From NCBI RefSeq assembly GCF_041435355.1, contig NZ_CP108442.1, forward strand, positions 682,001 through 746,000: 64,000 nt of DNA. The letters are read 5' to 3'. The stretch is from Streptomyces sp. NBC_01276. GTDB taxonomy: Bacteria > Actinomycetota > Actinomycetes > Streptomycetales > Streptomycetaceae. The notes beneath the pieces were generated by a model. It worked only from the letters and a program-made list of their open reading frames with translations, did not search any database and was not told where the DNA came from. Both the position numbers and the translations under genes were made by a program. This document shows, piece after piece, positions 12,193 to 21,800 of this stretch; the stretch's first letter is position 1, and the number at the start of each line of letters is the position of its first letter.

Positions 12193-13409
12193 CACGTCAC
12201 CGGCATCTCGTTGACGCCCTGGACCGTGCCGCTGCCGGGCGGCCGGGTGGGCAGCCGGTCGGCGGGGACGGCCAGGCGGAGGGTGGGGATCCTCTCGAAG
12301 AGGGTGGCGAAGGCGACTTCCAGCTCCATCCGGGCCAGGCTCTGTCCCAGGCACTGGTGGATGCCGTAGCCGAAGGAGAGGTGCCGGCGGCCGGTGCGGC
12401 CGGTGTCGAAGACGGCGGGCTCCTCATGGACGCGGGGGTCCCGGTTGGCCATCGTCGCCGACAGCAGGACCCCTTCGCCCGCGCGGATCACCTCGCCGGC
12501 GACGGGGACGTCCTCGGTCGCGACCCGTACGCCGGCCAGGTCGGTCACGGCCACGCAGCGCAGGATCTCCTCCACCGCGGCCGGGACGCCGGCCGGGTCC
12601 GTCCGCATCCGGGCGAGCAGTTCGGGGTGATCGAGGAGGGTGATGGTGCCCAGGGCGATGGTGGAGGCCGAGGTCTCGTGGCCCGCGACCAGGATGACGA
12701 GGGCCATCTGGACGAGGTCGGCGTGGCTGAGCCGGCCGGCCTCGACCTCTTCGCGGGCGAGCAGGCCGATGAGTCCCGGGCCGGGTTCGGTGCGCCGCAG
12801 GGCCGCCAGGCGGTCCAGGTAGCCGACGAGTTCACCGCCCGCCTTCTGGGACTCCTCCCGGGTGGTGGCCTGCAGGAGGCACCGGGAGGCTTCCTGGAAG
12901 AACTCCAGGTCCTCGGCGGGCAGGCCCAGGATCTCGGAGATCACCCGTGAGGGCACGGGCAGCGCGAAATCGCGTACGAGGTCGGCGGGCGGACCCGTCT
13001 CCAGCATCCGGTCGACGTAGTGGTCCACGATGCCCTGGACGACCGGTCGCAGTTCCTCGACCCGCTTCCGGCTGAAGTACGGGTTCAGCAGCTGCCGGTG
13101 TTCGTCGTGGGCGGGCGGGTCCATGCCGATGAGCACCAGCCGCTTGGCCACCTCGGCCTGGAAGCGCGGCGCCACGGCCGGGTAGTCGGGGCGCTGCCGG
13201 TCGGCGGAGATCCGCCGGTCCGCGAGCAGTTGCCGGGCTTCGGGGTAGCCCGTGACCAGCCATACGACGCGGCCGTCGAAGAGGGTGACCCGCGACAGCG
13301 GCCCCTGCCCGCTAAGGCGCTCGTATTCCGGCGGCGGCTGATAGGGGCAGACCCGCGGCTGCGGAAAGGGCGGTGCGTCGGACGGGCTCCGCGTGGTGGT
13401 GAATTCCAT
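12189..13409 (-). CDS. Cytochrome P450 coupled to ferredoxin
   Basis: 406 residues. Motifs: I-helix AGHETS, K-helix EILR, and heme loop FGYGIHQCLG with the Cys ligand, all canonical. The ATG at 13409 was chosen because AAGAGGAA lies just upstream; a longer in-frame extension upstream lacks P450 features. It is transcribed away from the KAS III gene, from a shared 200-bp region, and runs into the ferredoxin by a four-base overlap. It is the second candidate tailoring oxidase of the tetronate pathway; its precise reaction is unknown. Confidence 0.93.
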   Translation of the reverse strand: MEFTTTRSPSDAPPFPQPRVCPYQPPPEYERLSGQGPLSRVTLFDGRVVWLVTGYPEARQLLADRRISADRQRPDYPAVAPRFQAEVAKRLVLIGMDPPAHDEHRQLLNPYFSRKRVEELRPVVQGIVDHYVDRMLETGPPADLVRDFALPVPSRVISEILGLPAEDLEFFQEASRCLLQATTREESQKAGGELVGYLDRLAALRRTEPGPGLIGLLAREEVEAGRLSHADLVQMALVILVAGHETSASTIALGTITLLDHPELLARMRTDPAGVPAAVEEILRCVAVTDLAGVRVATEDVPVAGEVIRAGEGVLLSATMANRDPRVHEEPAVFDTGRTGRRHLSFGYGIHQCLGQSLARMELEVAFATLFERIPTLRLAVPADRLPTRPPGSGTVQGVNEMPVTW

Positions 13410-13610
13410 CGCGTTCCTCTTTCCTCTCGTGTGCGCGGGATTCCTCCCACGGCCGGAAGAAGTCAAGGAGCACCCGGGAGGGAGCCGCAAGCCCGTCCGA
13501 CCCGGGCGTTAGCGCCGGGTAATGCGGGAGTTCGCGAAAGCTCCGCGTTAGCTGCACGGAAGCGCCCTTTCGGATGATGGCCGCAGAAAAGCCAGGGAAA
13601 GGAGCAGACC
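13410..13610. promoter_or_regulatory. Divergent promoter region, P450/ferredoxin versus tetronate cassette
   Basis: This 201-bp region separates two divergent units. It contains GTTAGCGC (13508-13515), also present at 10563-10570 upstream of the other P450, and a related GCGTTAGC at 13545-13552. An imperfect palindrome centred on TTCGCGAA lies between them. These are candidate sites for a pathway regulator; no clear -10/-35 pair could be assigned. Confidence 0.4.
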
Positions 13611-14642
13611 GTGGACACTCCACACATCCGGATCCTCTCGGTGGGAACGGCTTTGCCGGGCCCTCCCGTCGACAATGCCGCGCTGGCCCGGCGGTTCGGG
13701 ATGGACGCCCTGTGGGAGCAGTGGGTGGACGCGTTCATCGGGACGCGCCACCGTCATCTGGCGGTCGACATCGAGACCGGTGAGATCGGGGCTTCGCTCT
13801 CGGAGCTCGGTGTGGAGGCGGGACGCAGGGCGCTGGAGTCCGCGGGGGTCCGGCCGGAGGAGATCGACCTCGTCGTGATGGCGACGGCCACGCCGGAGCA
13901 GCTCATGCCGGCCACGGTGAACGTCATCTGCGACGTGCTGGGCATCGACGACGTGGCCACCTACCAGCTGCAGTCGGGGTGTTCGGGCGCGGTCCAGGCC
14001 CTCGACGTGGCGCACCAGCTGCTCCAGACGGGCCGGCACCGTACCGCTCTGGTCATCGGCGGCGACGTGCTCGCCCGGTTCTACGACTGCGACGCGCGGC
14101 TGGACCGGCTGCCGCCCGACCAGCTGGTGAACTACGTGCTGTTCGGGGACGGCGCCGGTGCGGCGGTGCTCACCACCGACACCACGGCGGGCCGCTGCGA
14201 GCTGGTGTCCGTGCGGACCCGGCTGACCGGGCTGAACCGGCCGGCGGGGGCGACGATGGAATGGTTCGGGCCCGTGGACCGCGACTCGGACCGGCCGGCC
14301 GCCACCGAGGACTACAAGGCGATCGAGACGCGCGTCCCGGAGATGTCCGAGGAGACCCTCCAGGAACTGCTGGACGACCTGGACTGGCGTCGGGAGGACG
14401 TCACGTACCTGCTGCCGCCGCAGCTGTCCGGCCGGATGACCCGGCGGATCGTGGAGCGGCTGGGGGCTGCCGGCGCCCAGGAGGTCTCCTGCGTCAACGA
14501 GACGGGCAACAACGCCAACGCGCTGGTCTTCTTCCAGTTGGAGCGGGCCCTCGACCGGCTGGCGCCGGGCGAGCGGGCGATCGGCATCGCCATCGAGTCG
14601 AGCAAGTGGATCAAGGCCGGTTTCGCGCTGGAAGGGGTCTGA
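13611..14642 (+). CDS. KAS III-like tetronate-forming condensing enzyme (AbyA1/RkD type)
   Basis: The 343-residue protein has the FabH fold signature: nucleophile Cys in QSGCSGAVQ and a C-terminal NETGNNANA matching the FabH Asn loop. Where FabH has the catalytic His (HQAN), this protein reads LLPPQLSG, so the His is absent. In RK-682 and abyssomicin pathways the homologues join the glyceryl unit on the small ACP to the beta-ketoacyl chain and close the tetronate ring, releasing the polyketide from the PKS. The loss of a decarboxylation residue fits that role, since no malonyl group is decarboxylated. The GTG start at 13611 follows AAAGGAG. It is first gene of a tight operon; the next starts 8 bp downstream. 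Confidence 0.93.
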   Translation: MDTPHIRILSVGTALPGPPVDNAALARRFGMDALWEQWVDAFIGTRHRHLAVDIETGEIGASLSELGVEAGRRALESAGVRPEEIDLVVMATATPEQLMPATVNVICDVLGIDDVATYQLQSGCSGAVQALDVAHQLLQTGRHRTALVIGGDVLARFYDCDARLDRLPPDQLVNYVLFGDGAGAAVLTTDTTAGRCELVSVRTRLTGLNRPAGATMEWFGPVDRDSDRPAATEDYKAIETRVPEMSEETLQELLDDLDWRREDVTYLLPPQLSGRMTRRIVERLGAAGAQEVSCVNETGNNANALVFFQLERALDRLAPGERAIGIAIESSKWIKAGFALEGV

Positions 14643-14650
14643 CGTCCGTC

Positions 14651-16681
14651 ATGTCCTCCGTTCCCGAGGTCCCCGTCCCAGCCCCCTCCTCCGCTTCCCC
14701 CAGCGCCCCCGGCACCCCCGGCACCGCCGCCGACGAGTTGCTCGCCCTGCACCGCGGCGGGCGCCTCGCCGCCGAGTTCCCCCGGCTGAGGGCGCTCCTG
14801 GCGCGGCTGCCGGAGGCCGACTCCGCACGGGCCGCCCAGTTGCTCTCCCGCGTCGATCCTGCCGACGTGCTGCGCGAACACCCCGCGCTGCCGTCCCTGA
14901 CCGTCGCCGTCACCGGCCACGGAACGCTGTCGCCGCTCGTCCCGGCCCTCGCCCTGGAGGGTGCCCGGCACGGCATCGTGATCCGTACGCTGGTCTGCGA
15001 CTTCGACTCGTACGTCTTCGACCTGACCGACCCCGACAGCCCCCTGCACGCCGCCCGGCCCGATCTGGCCCTGTGCCTGCTCGACCCCATGATCGTCGTG
15101 GACGAGCTGCCGACGCCGTGGCGTCCGGCCGACGTCGAGGCCGTCCTCGCGGAGAAGACGGCCCTGCTGGACGGGCTCACGATCCGGTTCGCCGCCGCGG
15201 GCACCGGCACGCTCGTGCTGAACACCATGCCGCTGCCCCGCACGCTCGCCGCCCAGCTCGTCGACCACCGCTCCCGCGCCCGGCTGGGCGCCCTGTGGCG
15301 CGAGGCCAACACCCGGCTGCTGCGCCTGACCGAGACCCACCCGGAGCTGGTCGTCCTCGATCTGGACCCGATCGCCGCCGAGGGCGTGGCGGTCACGGAC
15401 CCGAGGCTGAGCGTCTACGCCAAGGCCCACCTCTCCCCCGCGATGCTCTCCCGCTACGCCCGGGAGGCCGGACACCTGGCCCGGCTCGTGGCCGGCCGGA
15501 CCAGGAAGTGCCTGGCGGTCGACCTGGACCAGACCCTGTGGGGCGGTGTCCTCGGTGACGACGGCGCGGAGGGCATCGAGGTCGCCGACAGCCCGCGCGG
15601 CGAGGCGTTCCGGGCCTTCCAGAAGGTGGTCAAGCAGCTCTCCTCGCAGGGGGTCCTGGTGGCCGCGGTGAGCAAGAACGACCTGGAACCGGTCCGCGAG
15701 GTCGTCGCGGGGCACCCGGAGATGGTCCTGCGGGAGGAGGACTTCGTCCGCTTCGCCGTGAACTGGAAGCCCAAGCACGAGAACCTGAGGGAGCTCGCCG
15801 AGGACCTCAACCTGGGCGTCGAGAGCATGGTGTTCGTCGACGACAGCCCCTACGAGTGCGGTCTCGTGCGGCACGAGCTGCCGGACGTGGCCGTCGTCCC
15901 CCTGGACGAGGAGCCGGCCGGGCACGTCGGGAAGCTGCTGCGGGACGGCTGGTTCGACACCCGTGAGCTGACGACGGAGGACCGGGCGCGCCCCGCGCTG
16001 TACCGCAGCGAGGCCGAACGCAAGGACTTCCTGCACACCTTCGACTCCCTCCAGGACTACCTGCGCGAGCTCGGCGTACGGGTGCGGATCGGCCCGGTCG
16101 AGCAGCGGGACGTACCGCGCGTCGCCCAGTTGACCCTGCGCACCAACCAGTTCAACCTGACCACGCGCCGGCTCCAGCCCGCCGCCGTGCAGGAGCTGGC
16201 CGCGGCCCCGGACACCGAGGTGCTGGCCGTGCACGCCGCGGACCGGTTCGGCGGCAACGGTCTGATCGGGGCCGTGTTCACCCGGCGCGAGGGCGCCACC
16301 GTGCACATCGACAACTTCCTGCTCAGCTGCCGGGTGTTCGCCCGGGGAGTCGAGCAGACCGCCCTGGCGTCGGTGCTGCGGCGGGCGCGGGCCGCCGGGG
16401 CGCGGGAGGTGGTCGCCGCCTTCCGCGAGAGCCCGAAGAACGCCAAGGTCCGCGGGTTCTACCCGCAGAACGGCTTCGGGCCGGCGGGCGAGGACGACGG
16501 CGAGCCCGACGGCGACCGCGACCGCGACGGCAGTCGCTTCTACCGGCACGACCTGGTCTCCGTACCGCCGACGCCCGGCCACGTGCTGTTGACCGAGACC
16601 TACGAAGAGACGCACACGGCGACGCCCGACGGGTCCCGCGTCGAGAGCTGCGTCGAGACATCCGAAGGGAAGACCCTGTGA
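14651..16681 (+). CDS. FkbH-like glyceryl transferase/phosphatase (AbyA2/RkE type)
   Basis: 676 residues. The central HAD phosphatase domain has the motif DLDQTLWGG (about residues 293-301) and a later VFVDDSPYE; the C-terminal part, with NQFNLTTRR and KVRGFYPQNGF, is the acetyltransferase-like region of FkbH proteins. Homologues take 1,3-bisphosphoglycerate, lose phosphate and load D-glyceryl onto a dedicated ACP, supplying the three-carbon unit of the tetronate ring. The N-terminus has a low-complexity Pro/Ala/Ser stretch. The ATG at 14651 is chosen from spacing to the previous stop; its ribosome site is weak, so coupling is likely. The stop overlaps the GTG of the ACP gene (GTGA). Confidence 0.94.
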   Translation: MSSVPEVPVPAPSSASPSAPGTPGTAADELLALHRGGRLAAEFPRLRALLARLPEADSARAAQLLSRVDPADVLREHPALPSLTVAVTGHGTLSPLVPALALEGARHGIVIRTLVCDFDSYVFDLTDPDSPLHAARPDLALCLLDPMIVVDELPTPWRPADVEAVLAEKTALLDGLTIRFAAAGTGTLVLNTMPLPRTLAAQLVDHRSRARLGALWREANTRLLRLTETHPELVVLDLDPIAAEGVAVTDPRLSVYAKAHLSPAMLSRYAREAGHLARLVAGRTRKCLAVDLDQTLWGGVLGDDGAEGIEVADSPRGEAFRAFQKVVKQLSSQGVLVAAVSKNDLEPVREVVAGHPEMVLREEDFVRFAVNWKPKHENLRELAEDLNLGVESMVFVDDSPYECGLVRHELPDVAVVPLDEEPAGHVGKLLRDGWFDTRELTTEDRARPALYRSEAERKDFLHTFDSLQDYLRELGVRVRIGPVEQRDVPRVAQLTLRTNQFNLTTRRLQPAAVQELAAAPDTEVLAVHAADRFGGNGLIGAVFTRREGATVHIDNFLLSCRVFARGVEQTALASVLRRARAAGAREVVAAFRESPKNAKVRGFYPQNGFGPAGEDDGEPDGDRDRDGSRFYRHDLVSVPPTPGHVLLTETYEETHTATPDGSRVESCVETSEGKTL

Positions 16682-16905
16682 CATCCATCGACGGGTTCAT
16701 CACCCTGGTCCGCGACGACCTGGGACTGGCCATCAGCGACGCGGACGTGGACCGGCCGCTCGACGAGATCGCGGGCTGGGACTCGATCCACCTCCTCACC
16801 CTGCTCGGCGCCCTGGAGCGCGCCGAGGGCCGCTCCCTGTCCCTGCCGGACGCCCTGGAGGCCACCACCCTGCGCGGGCTGTACGACGTGGCGGTGACCG
16901 GGTGA
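16678..16905 (+). CDS. Stand-alone acyl carrier protein for glyceryl unit (AbyA3/RkF type)
   Basis: 75 residues with the phosphopantetheine site GWDSIHLL near residue 35, in a typical four-helix ACP length. Its start overlaps the stop of the FkbH gene and its stop overlaps the start of the acyltransferase gene (GTGA at both junctions), which ties it to glyceryl loading rather than to fatty-acid synthesis. It should carry D-glyceryl thioester for the KAS III-like enzyme. Confidence 0.93.
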   Translation: MTSIDGFITLVRDDLGLAISDADVDRPLDEIAGWDSIHLLTLLGALERAEGRSLSLPDALEATTLRGLYDVAVTG

Positions 16906-17723
16906 GCGGGGAGCGGTCCCCCGTCGCCCGGGAGCGGCGGCACACGCTGTACTTCCTGGAGGAGGCCAAGGCGTTCGCGCCGGTGTTCCTCGACACCGAG
17001 GTGGACATGGGGCGGGTGTGGCGCCACCGGGCGGCCTCCGTCGCGGCCGGCCGCCGGTACTCCGTGGTCAGCTACGTGCTGCACGCGGGTGCCCGGGTCA
17101 TCGCCGCCCACCCCCAGGCCAACAGCGCCATCGGCGGCCGCCTGCTGCCCCGTACCGTCACCTACGCCGGCGCGAGCGCGAAGCTCGCCCTGGACCGGCG
17201 TCTCGACGGCCGGCGCGTCGTGCTCGGCGCGGTCCTGCCCGACCTCGACCGGGCGGACCTGGACGAGGTGCAGCGCCAGGTGGACCACTACCGCGACGGC
17301 GATCCGGGGGCCATGCCCGAGTTCGCGGGCCTGCGCGCGCTGCACCGGCTGCCCGTGCCCCTCGGCCGCGCGCTGTTCCGCAGGGCGACCCGGCCGCTCG
17401 GGGCGCGGGCGGCCAGGACCGGGACGTTCGCGGTCACCTCGCTCGGCCACCGCGCCGTCGACGGCTTCCACTCCGTGGGCGGCACCACGGTGACCCTCGG
17501 GGTCGGCCGGGTCGTGGACCGGCCGGTCGTACGGGACGGGCAGGTCACGGTGGCTCCGGTGATGCGCCTGAACCTGGCCTTCGACCACCGGGTCATCGAC
17601 GGGGCCGAGGCCGCCGACGTCCTCACCGAGATCAAGGAACGCCTCGAAGGCTTCCCGGACACACCCGAGGGAGGGGAGGGGCTGCCCGCCGGCACCACGG
17701 CGGACGCCCTCACCGGCCGATGA
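16902..17723 (+). CDS. E2-type acyltransferase, tetronate O-acetylation (AbyA4 type)
   Basis: 273 residues matching only the catalytic domain of 2-oxoacid dehydrogenase E2 subunits: the C-terminal HRVIDG carries the active-site His and Asp. There is no lipoyl domain or subunit-binding domain, as expected for the tetronate branch. In agglomerin and abyssomicin pathways the homologue acetylates the primary hydroxyl of the tetronate, making it a leaving group. It overlaps both neighbours by four bases (GTGA at the start, ATGA at the end), so expression is coupled to the ACP and the eliminating hydrolase. Confidence 0.92.
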   Translation: MSGERSPVARERRHTLYFLEEAKAFAPVFLDTEVDMGRVWRHRAASVAAGRRYSVVSYVLHAGARVIAAHPQANSAIGGRLLPRTVTYAGASAKLALDRRLDGRRVVLGAVLPDLDRADLDEVQRQVDHYRDGDPGAMPEFAGLRALHRLPVPLGRALFRRATRPLGARAARTGTFAVTSLGHRAVDGFHSVGGTTVTLGVGRVVDRPVVRDGQVTVAPVMRLNLAFDHRVIDGAEAADVLTEIKERLEGFPDTPEGGEGLPAGTTADALTGR

Positions 17724-18814
17724 ACGACATCGAAGAGCTCAAGCAGTACGTGGGCGCGCACGCCCTCGCCCAGTCCCTGCCGCCGGACCACTTCGGGGAA
17801 CTGCTCGGCCGCGTCCACACCGACGAGGACGGCGGCGAGGGATCCTGGGCCGGCGAGTGGTGCCGGGCCGGCGAACGGTTCGAGAGGGAGGGCCGGTACC
17901 TGGAGGCCTGCCGCCACTACAACATGGCCCGCTTCCCCTACGTGGACGGCCCCGCCCGCGGCGAGGCCCTGGAGCGCTGCGTGCGCGCCTTCGACCACTG
18001 GCGCAAGGAGGCCGGTGGTATCGAACGCATCGAGGTGGACACTCCGGAGGGCTCCGTCGGCTGCTGGACCAGCGGACTGTCGCGCGGTGACCGGCGTCCG
18101 CTGCTGGTCTTCATGGGCGGCATCGTCAGCATCAAGGAGCAGTGGGCGCCCCTGCTCACCCGCCTGTCCAGGCTGGGTTTCGCGGGGCTCGTCACGGAGC
18201 TGCCGGGCGTCGGCGAGAACACGCTGCGCTACGACGCCGACAGCTGGCGCCTGCTGCCCCGGCTGCTGGACGCCGTGAAGGACTCGGCGGACGTGTCGCA
18301 GACCTACTGCATCACGCTCAGCTTCAGCGGGCACATGGCCCTGCGGGCCTCTCTGGACGACCCCCGGATCAAGGGCATCATGACGGTCGGGGCCCCGGTC
18401 CACGACTTCTTCACGGACGCCTCCTGGCAGGCGCGGGTGCCCCGGATCACGGTCGACACCCTGGCCCACCTGACCGGCGTCCCCTCCCCCGCGGTGGGCG
18501 GACACATCCGGGACTGGGCCCTGAGTGACCGTCAGCTCGCCTCACTGGACGTGCCGTTGGCGTACGCGGCGAGCCTGCGCGACGAGATCATCCCGGCCGC
18601 CGACCCGCAGCGGCTGCGCCGGCACGTACGGGACCTGCGCCTCGTCGAGTACGACGACGTGCACGGAGCCCCGCACCACCTGCCCGAGATGCAGATGTGG
18701 GGCTTCCAGTCGGTCCTGCGCATGAAGGGCGGGCACTTCCTGCCGCGCGCCGCCCTCGGGTACGCGCTGTTCGCCCGGCGCACGAGCCGCAGGCTCGCCG
18801 CGCTCCGCTCCTGA
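17720..18814 (+). CDS. Alpha/beta hydrolase, acetate-eliminating (AbyA5 type)
   Basis: 364 residues. An N-terminal helical part (about 1-100) precedes an alpha/beta-hydrolase core of the FrsA kind. The nucleophile elbow aligns as [13 protein letters not shown]: the Ser is kept, but the two glycines of GxSxG are Thr and Ser. Homologues remove acetate from the acetylated tetronate to give the exocyclic methylene, the dienophile in later [4+2] chemistry. Its ATG overlaps the previous stop (ATGA). It ends the five-gene cassette; the next PKS starts 82 bp on with its own ribosome site. Confidence 0.9.
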   Translation: MNDIEELKQYVGAHALAQSLPPDHFGELLGRVHTDEDGGEGSWAGEWCRAGERFEREGRYLEACRHYNMARFPYVDGPARGEALERCVRAFDHWRKEAGGIERIEVDTPEGSVGCWTSGLSRGDRRPLLVFMGGIVSIKEQWAPLLTRLSRLGFAGLVTELPGVGENTLRYDADSWRLLPRLLDAVKDSADVSQTYCITLSFSGHMALRASLDDPRIKGIMTVGAPVHDFFTDASWQARVPRITVDTLAHLTGVPSPAVGGHIRDWALSDRQLASLDVPLAYAASLRDEIIPAADPQRLRRHVRDLRLVEYDDVHGAPHHLPEMQMWGFQSVLRMKGGHFLPRAALGYALFARRTSRRLAALRS

Positions 18815-18896
18815 GGCACCCCGCCCGGCCACCCTTCCCGCGCCCGGCCCGCGCCCCGCCCCCCGATGGACCGTTCCCCGAAAGGCTGACACCGCA

Positions 18897-21800
18897 ATGG
18901 CAAGCGAGGAAGAGCTTCGCGAATATCTCAAGCGCGCCACGGGCAATCTCGCCCGGGTCAGGCAGCGCCTGCGCGAAGTCGAGACCGACCGGCACGAGCC
19001 GGTCGCCGTTGTGGCGATGAGCTGCCGCTACCCGGGCGGGGTCACCTCGCCCGAGGAGCTGTGGCGCCTGGTCGCGGACGGTACGGACGCCATCGACGGC
19101 TTCCCCACCGACCGAGGCTGGGACCTCGACGGGCTCTACGACCCGGACCGCGACCAGGTCGGCACGAGCTACACCCGCCACGGCGGCTTCCTCTACGACG
19201 CCCCGCGGTTCGACCCCGAGTTCTTCGGGCTGAGCCCGCGCGAGGCCCTGGCCACCGACCCCCAGCAGAGGCTGCTGCTGGAGACGGCCTGGGAGGCGGT
19301 GGAGCGGGCGGGCATCGTCCCGGAGAGCCTGCGCGGCAGCCGGACCGGGGTGTTCGCCGGTGTCATGTACAACGACTACGCCTCGCGGCTGACGCCTGCG
19401 CCCAAGACCTTCGAGGGATACATCGGGTACGGCAGCGCGGGCAGTGTGGCCTCGGGCCGGGTGGCGTACACCCTGGGTCTGGAGGGGCCCGCGGTGACCG
19501 TCGACACGGCGTGCTCCTCCTCCCTGGTCGCCATCCACCTGGCGATCCAGTCGCTGCGCAACGGCGAGTGCGGCCTCGCCCTGGCCGGCGGGGTGACCGT
19601 CATGGCCACGCCCAACACCTTCGTCGAGTTCAGCCGGCAGCGCGGGCTGTCCGAGGACGGCCGGTGCAAGGCCTTCTCCGCCGACGCCGACGGCACCGGC
19701 TGGAGCGAGGGCGCGGGCCTGCTCCTGCTGGAGCGGCTCTCCGACGCTCAGCGCAACGGCCACCGTGTCCTTGCGGTCATCCGGGGCAGCGCCGTCAACC
19801 AGGACGGTGCCAGCAGCCAGCTGACGGCGCCCAACGGCCCGGCCCAGCAGCGGCTGATCCGCGAGGCCCTGGCGAGCGCCCGCCTGGAACCGGCGGACGT
19901 CGACGCCGTGGAGGCGCACGGCACGGGCACCCGTCTCGGCGACCCCATCGAAGCCCAGGCCCTCCTCGCCACCTACGGCCAGAACCGCCCCACCGACCGA
20001 CCCCTGCACCTCGGCTCCCTCAAATCCAACATCGGCCACACCCAGGCCGCCGCAGGCGTCGGCGGCGTCATCAAAATGGTCATGGCCATGCACCACGGCC
20101 TCCTCCCCAAAACCCTCCACGCCGACGAACCCAGCCCCCACATCGACTGGACCGAAGGCGCCGTCTCCCTCCTCACCGATGCGGCCCCCTGGCAGCCGGA
20201 CGGGGAACGCCCCCGCCGGGCCGCCGTCTCCTCCTTCGGCATCAGCGGCACCAACGCCCACCTCATCCTCGAACAGGCACCCCCCACCGAGTCCGGAGCC
20301 GAAGCCGGGGCCGAGCGGCCGGCGGGCGCCCCGGTGGTGCCGTGGGTGGTATCCGGCCGCAGCGAAGCGGCGCTGCGCGCTCAGGCGGCGCGGCTGCACG
20401 AGCGGCTGACGGAGCTCCCCGAGGCCTCGGCCCCGGCGGTCGGCCGGGCCCTGGCGGGGACCCGTACGCAGTTCCCGCACCGGGCGGCCGTGGTGGCGGG
20501 CGACCGCGAGGCGCTGATGACGGGGCTGGCGGCGCTGGCCTCGGGCGGTGGCGCGCTGGAGGGCGTCGCCTCCGCGCGGGGGCGGCTGGCGTTCCTCTTC
20601 ACGGGGCAGGGCAGCCAGCGCGCGGGGATGGGGCGCGAACTGTACGCCGCGTTCCCGGTGTTCGCCGCGGCCTTCGACGAGGTCTGCGACGCCCTGGAGG
20701 CGCACGGGCAGCCGGTGCGCGAGGCGCTGGCCGACGCGGAGGCGGTCCACCGCACGCAGTACGCGCAGCCTGCACTGTTCGCGATCGAGTCGGCGCTGTT
20801 CCGGCTGTGGGAGTCCTGGGGCGTGCGGCCGGACGTGGTGGCCGGGCACTCGGTCGGTGAGCTGACGGCGGCCTACGTGGCCGGCGTGCTCTCCCTCGAC
20901 GACGCGGCCCGGCTGGTGGTGGAGCGCGGGCGGCTGATGCAGGCGCTGCCGGCGGGCGGCGCGATGCTCGCGGTGCAGGCGTCGGAGGAGCGGGTGCTGC
21001 CGCTGCTGGCGGGCCTGGAGGATTCGGCGGTGCTGGCGGCGGTCAACGGCCCCGAGTCGACGGTCGTGTCCGGTGACGAGGACGCGGTCGCCGCGGTCGC
21101 CGCGCGCCTGGAGGAGCTGGGCGTCCGGACGCGCCGCCTCACGGTCAGCCACGCCTTCCACTCGCCGCACATGGACGCGATGCTGGAGGAGTTCCGGGCC
21201 GTCGCGCGGGGCCTGGACTTCCGGGCCCCGACGATCCCGGTGGTCTCGACCCTGACGGGGCGGCGGGCCACGGCGCGCGAGCTGGGCTCGGCGGACTACT
21301 GGGCCGACCACGCGCGCCAGGCCGTACGGTTCCACGCGGCGGTGCGCACGCTGCGGGACGAGGGGGTGACCGCGTTCGTCGAGCTGGGCCCGGACGGACC
21401 GCTGACGGCGATGGCCCAGGCGGAAACCGAGGCGGAAGCCGGTGCGGGCGCCGGAGCGGGGACCGAGGCGGGCGCCGGGGTCCCGGCGGTGTGCGTGGCG
21501 TCGCTGCGCAAGGACCGCCCGGAGCCGCAGGCCGTGATGACGGCCCTCGCGCGGCTGCACGTGCGGGGCGCGGTGGAGGTGGACTGGCAGGGCGTGTTCG
21601 GCGGTGACGGGAACGACTCCGTGGACCTGCCCACGTACGCCTTCCAGCGCGAACGCCACTGGCTGGACGCGGCGGAGGCGCGCGGCGACCTGGGAGCGGC
21701 GGGGCTGGCCGCGGCCGAGCACCCGCTGCTGGGCGCTGCGGTGGAACTGGCCGGCGGGCAGGGCCACCTGTTCACGGGCCGGCTGTCGCTGACGGCCCTC

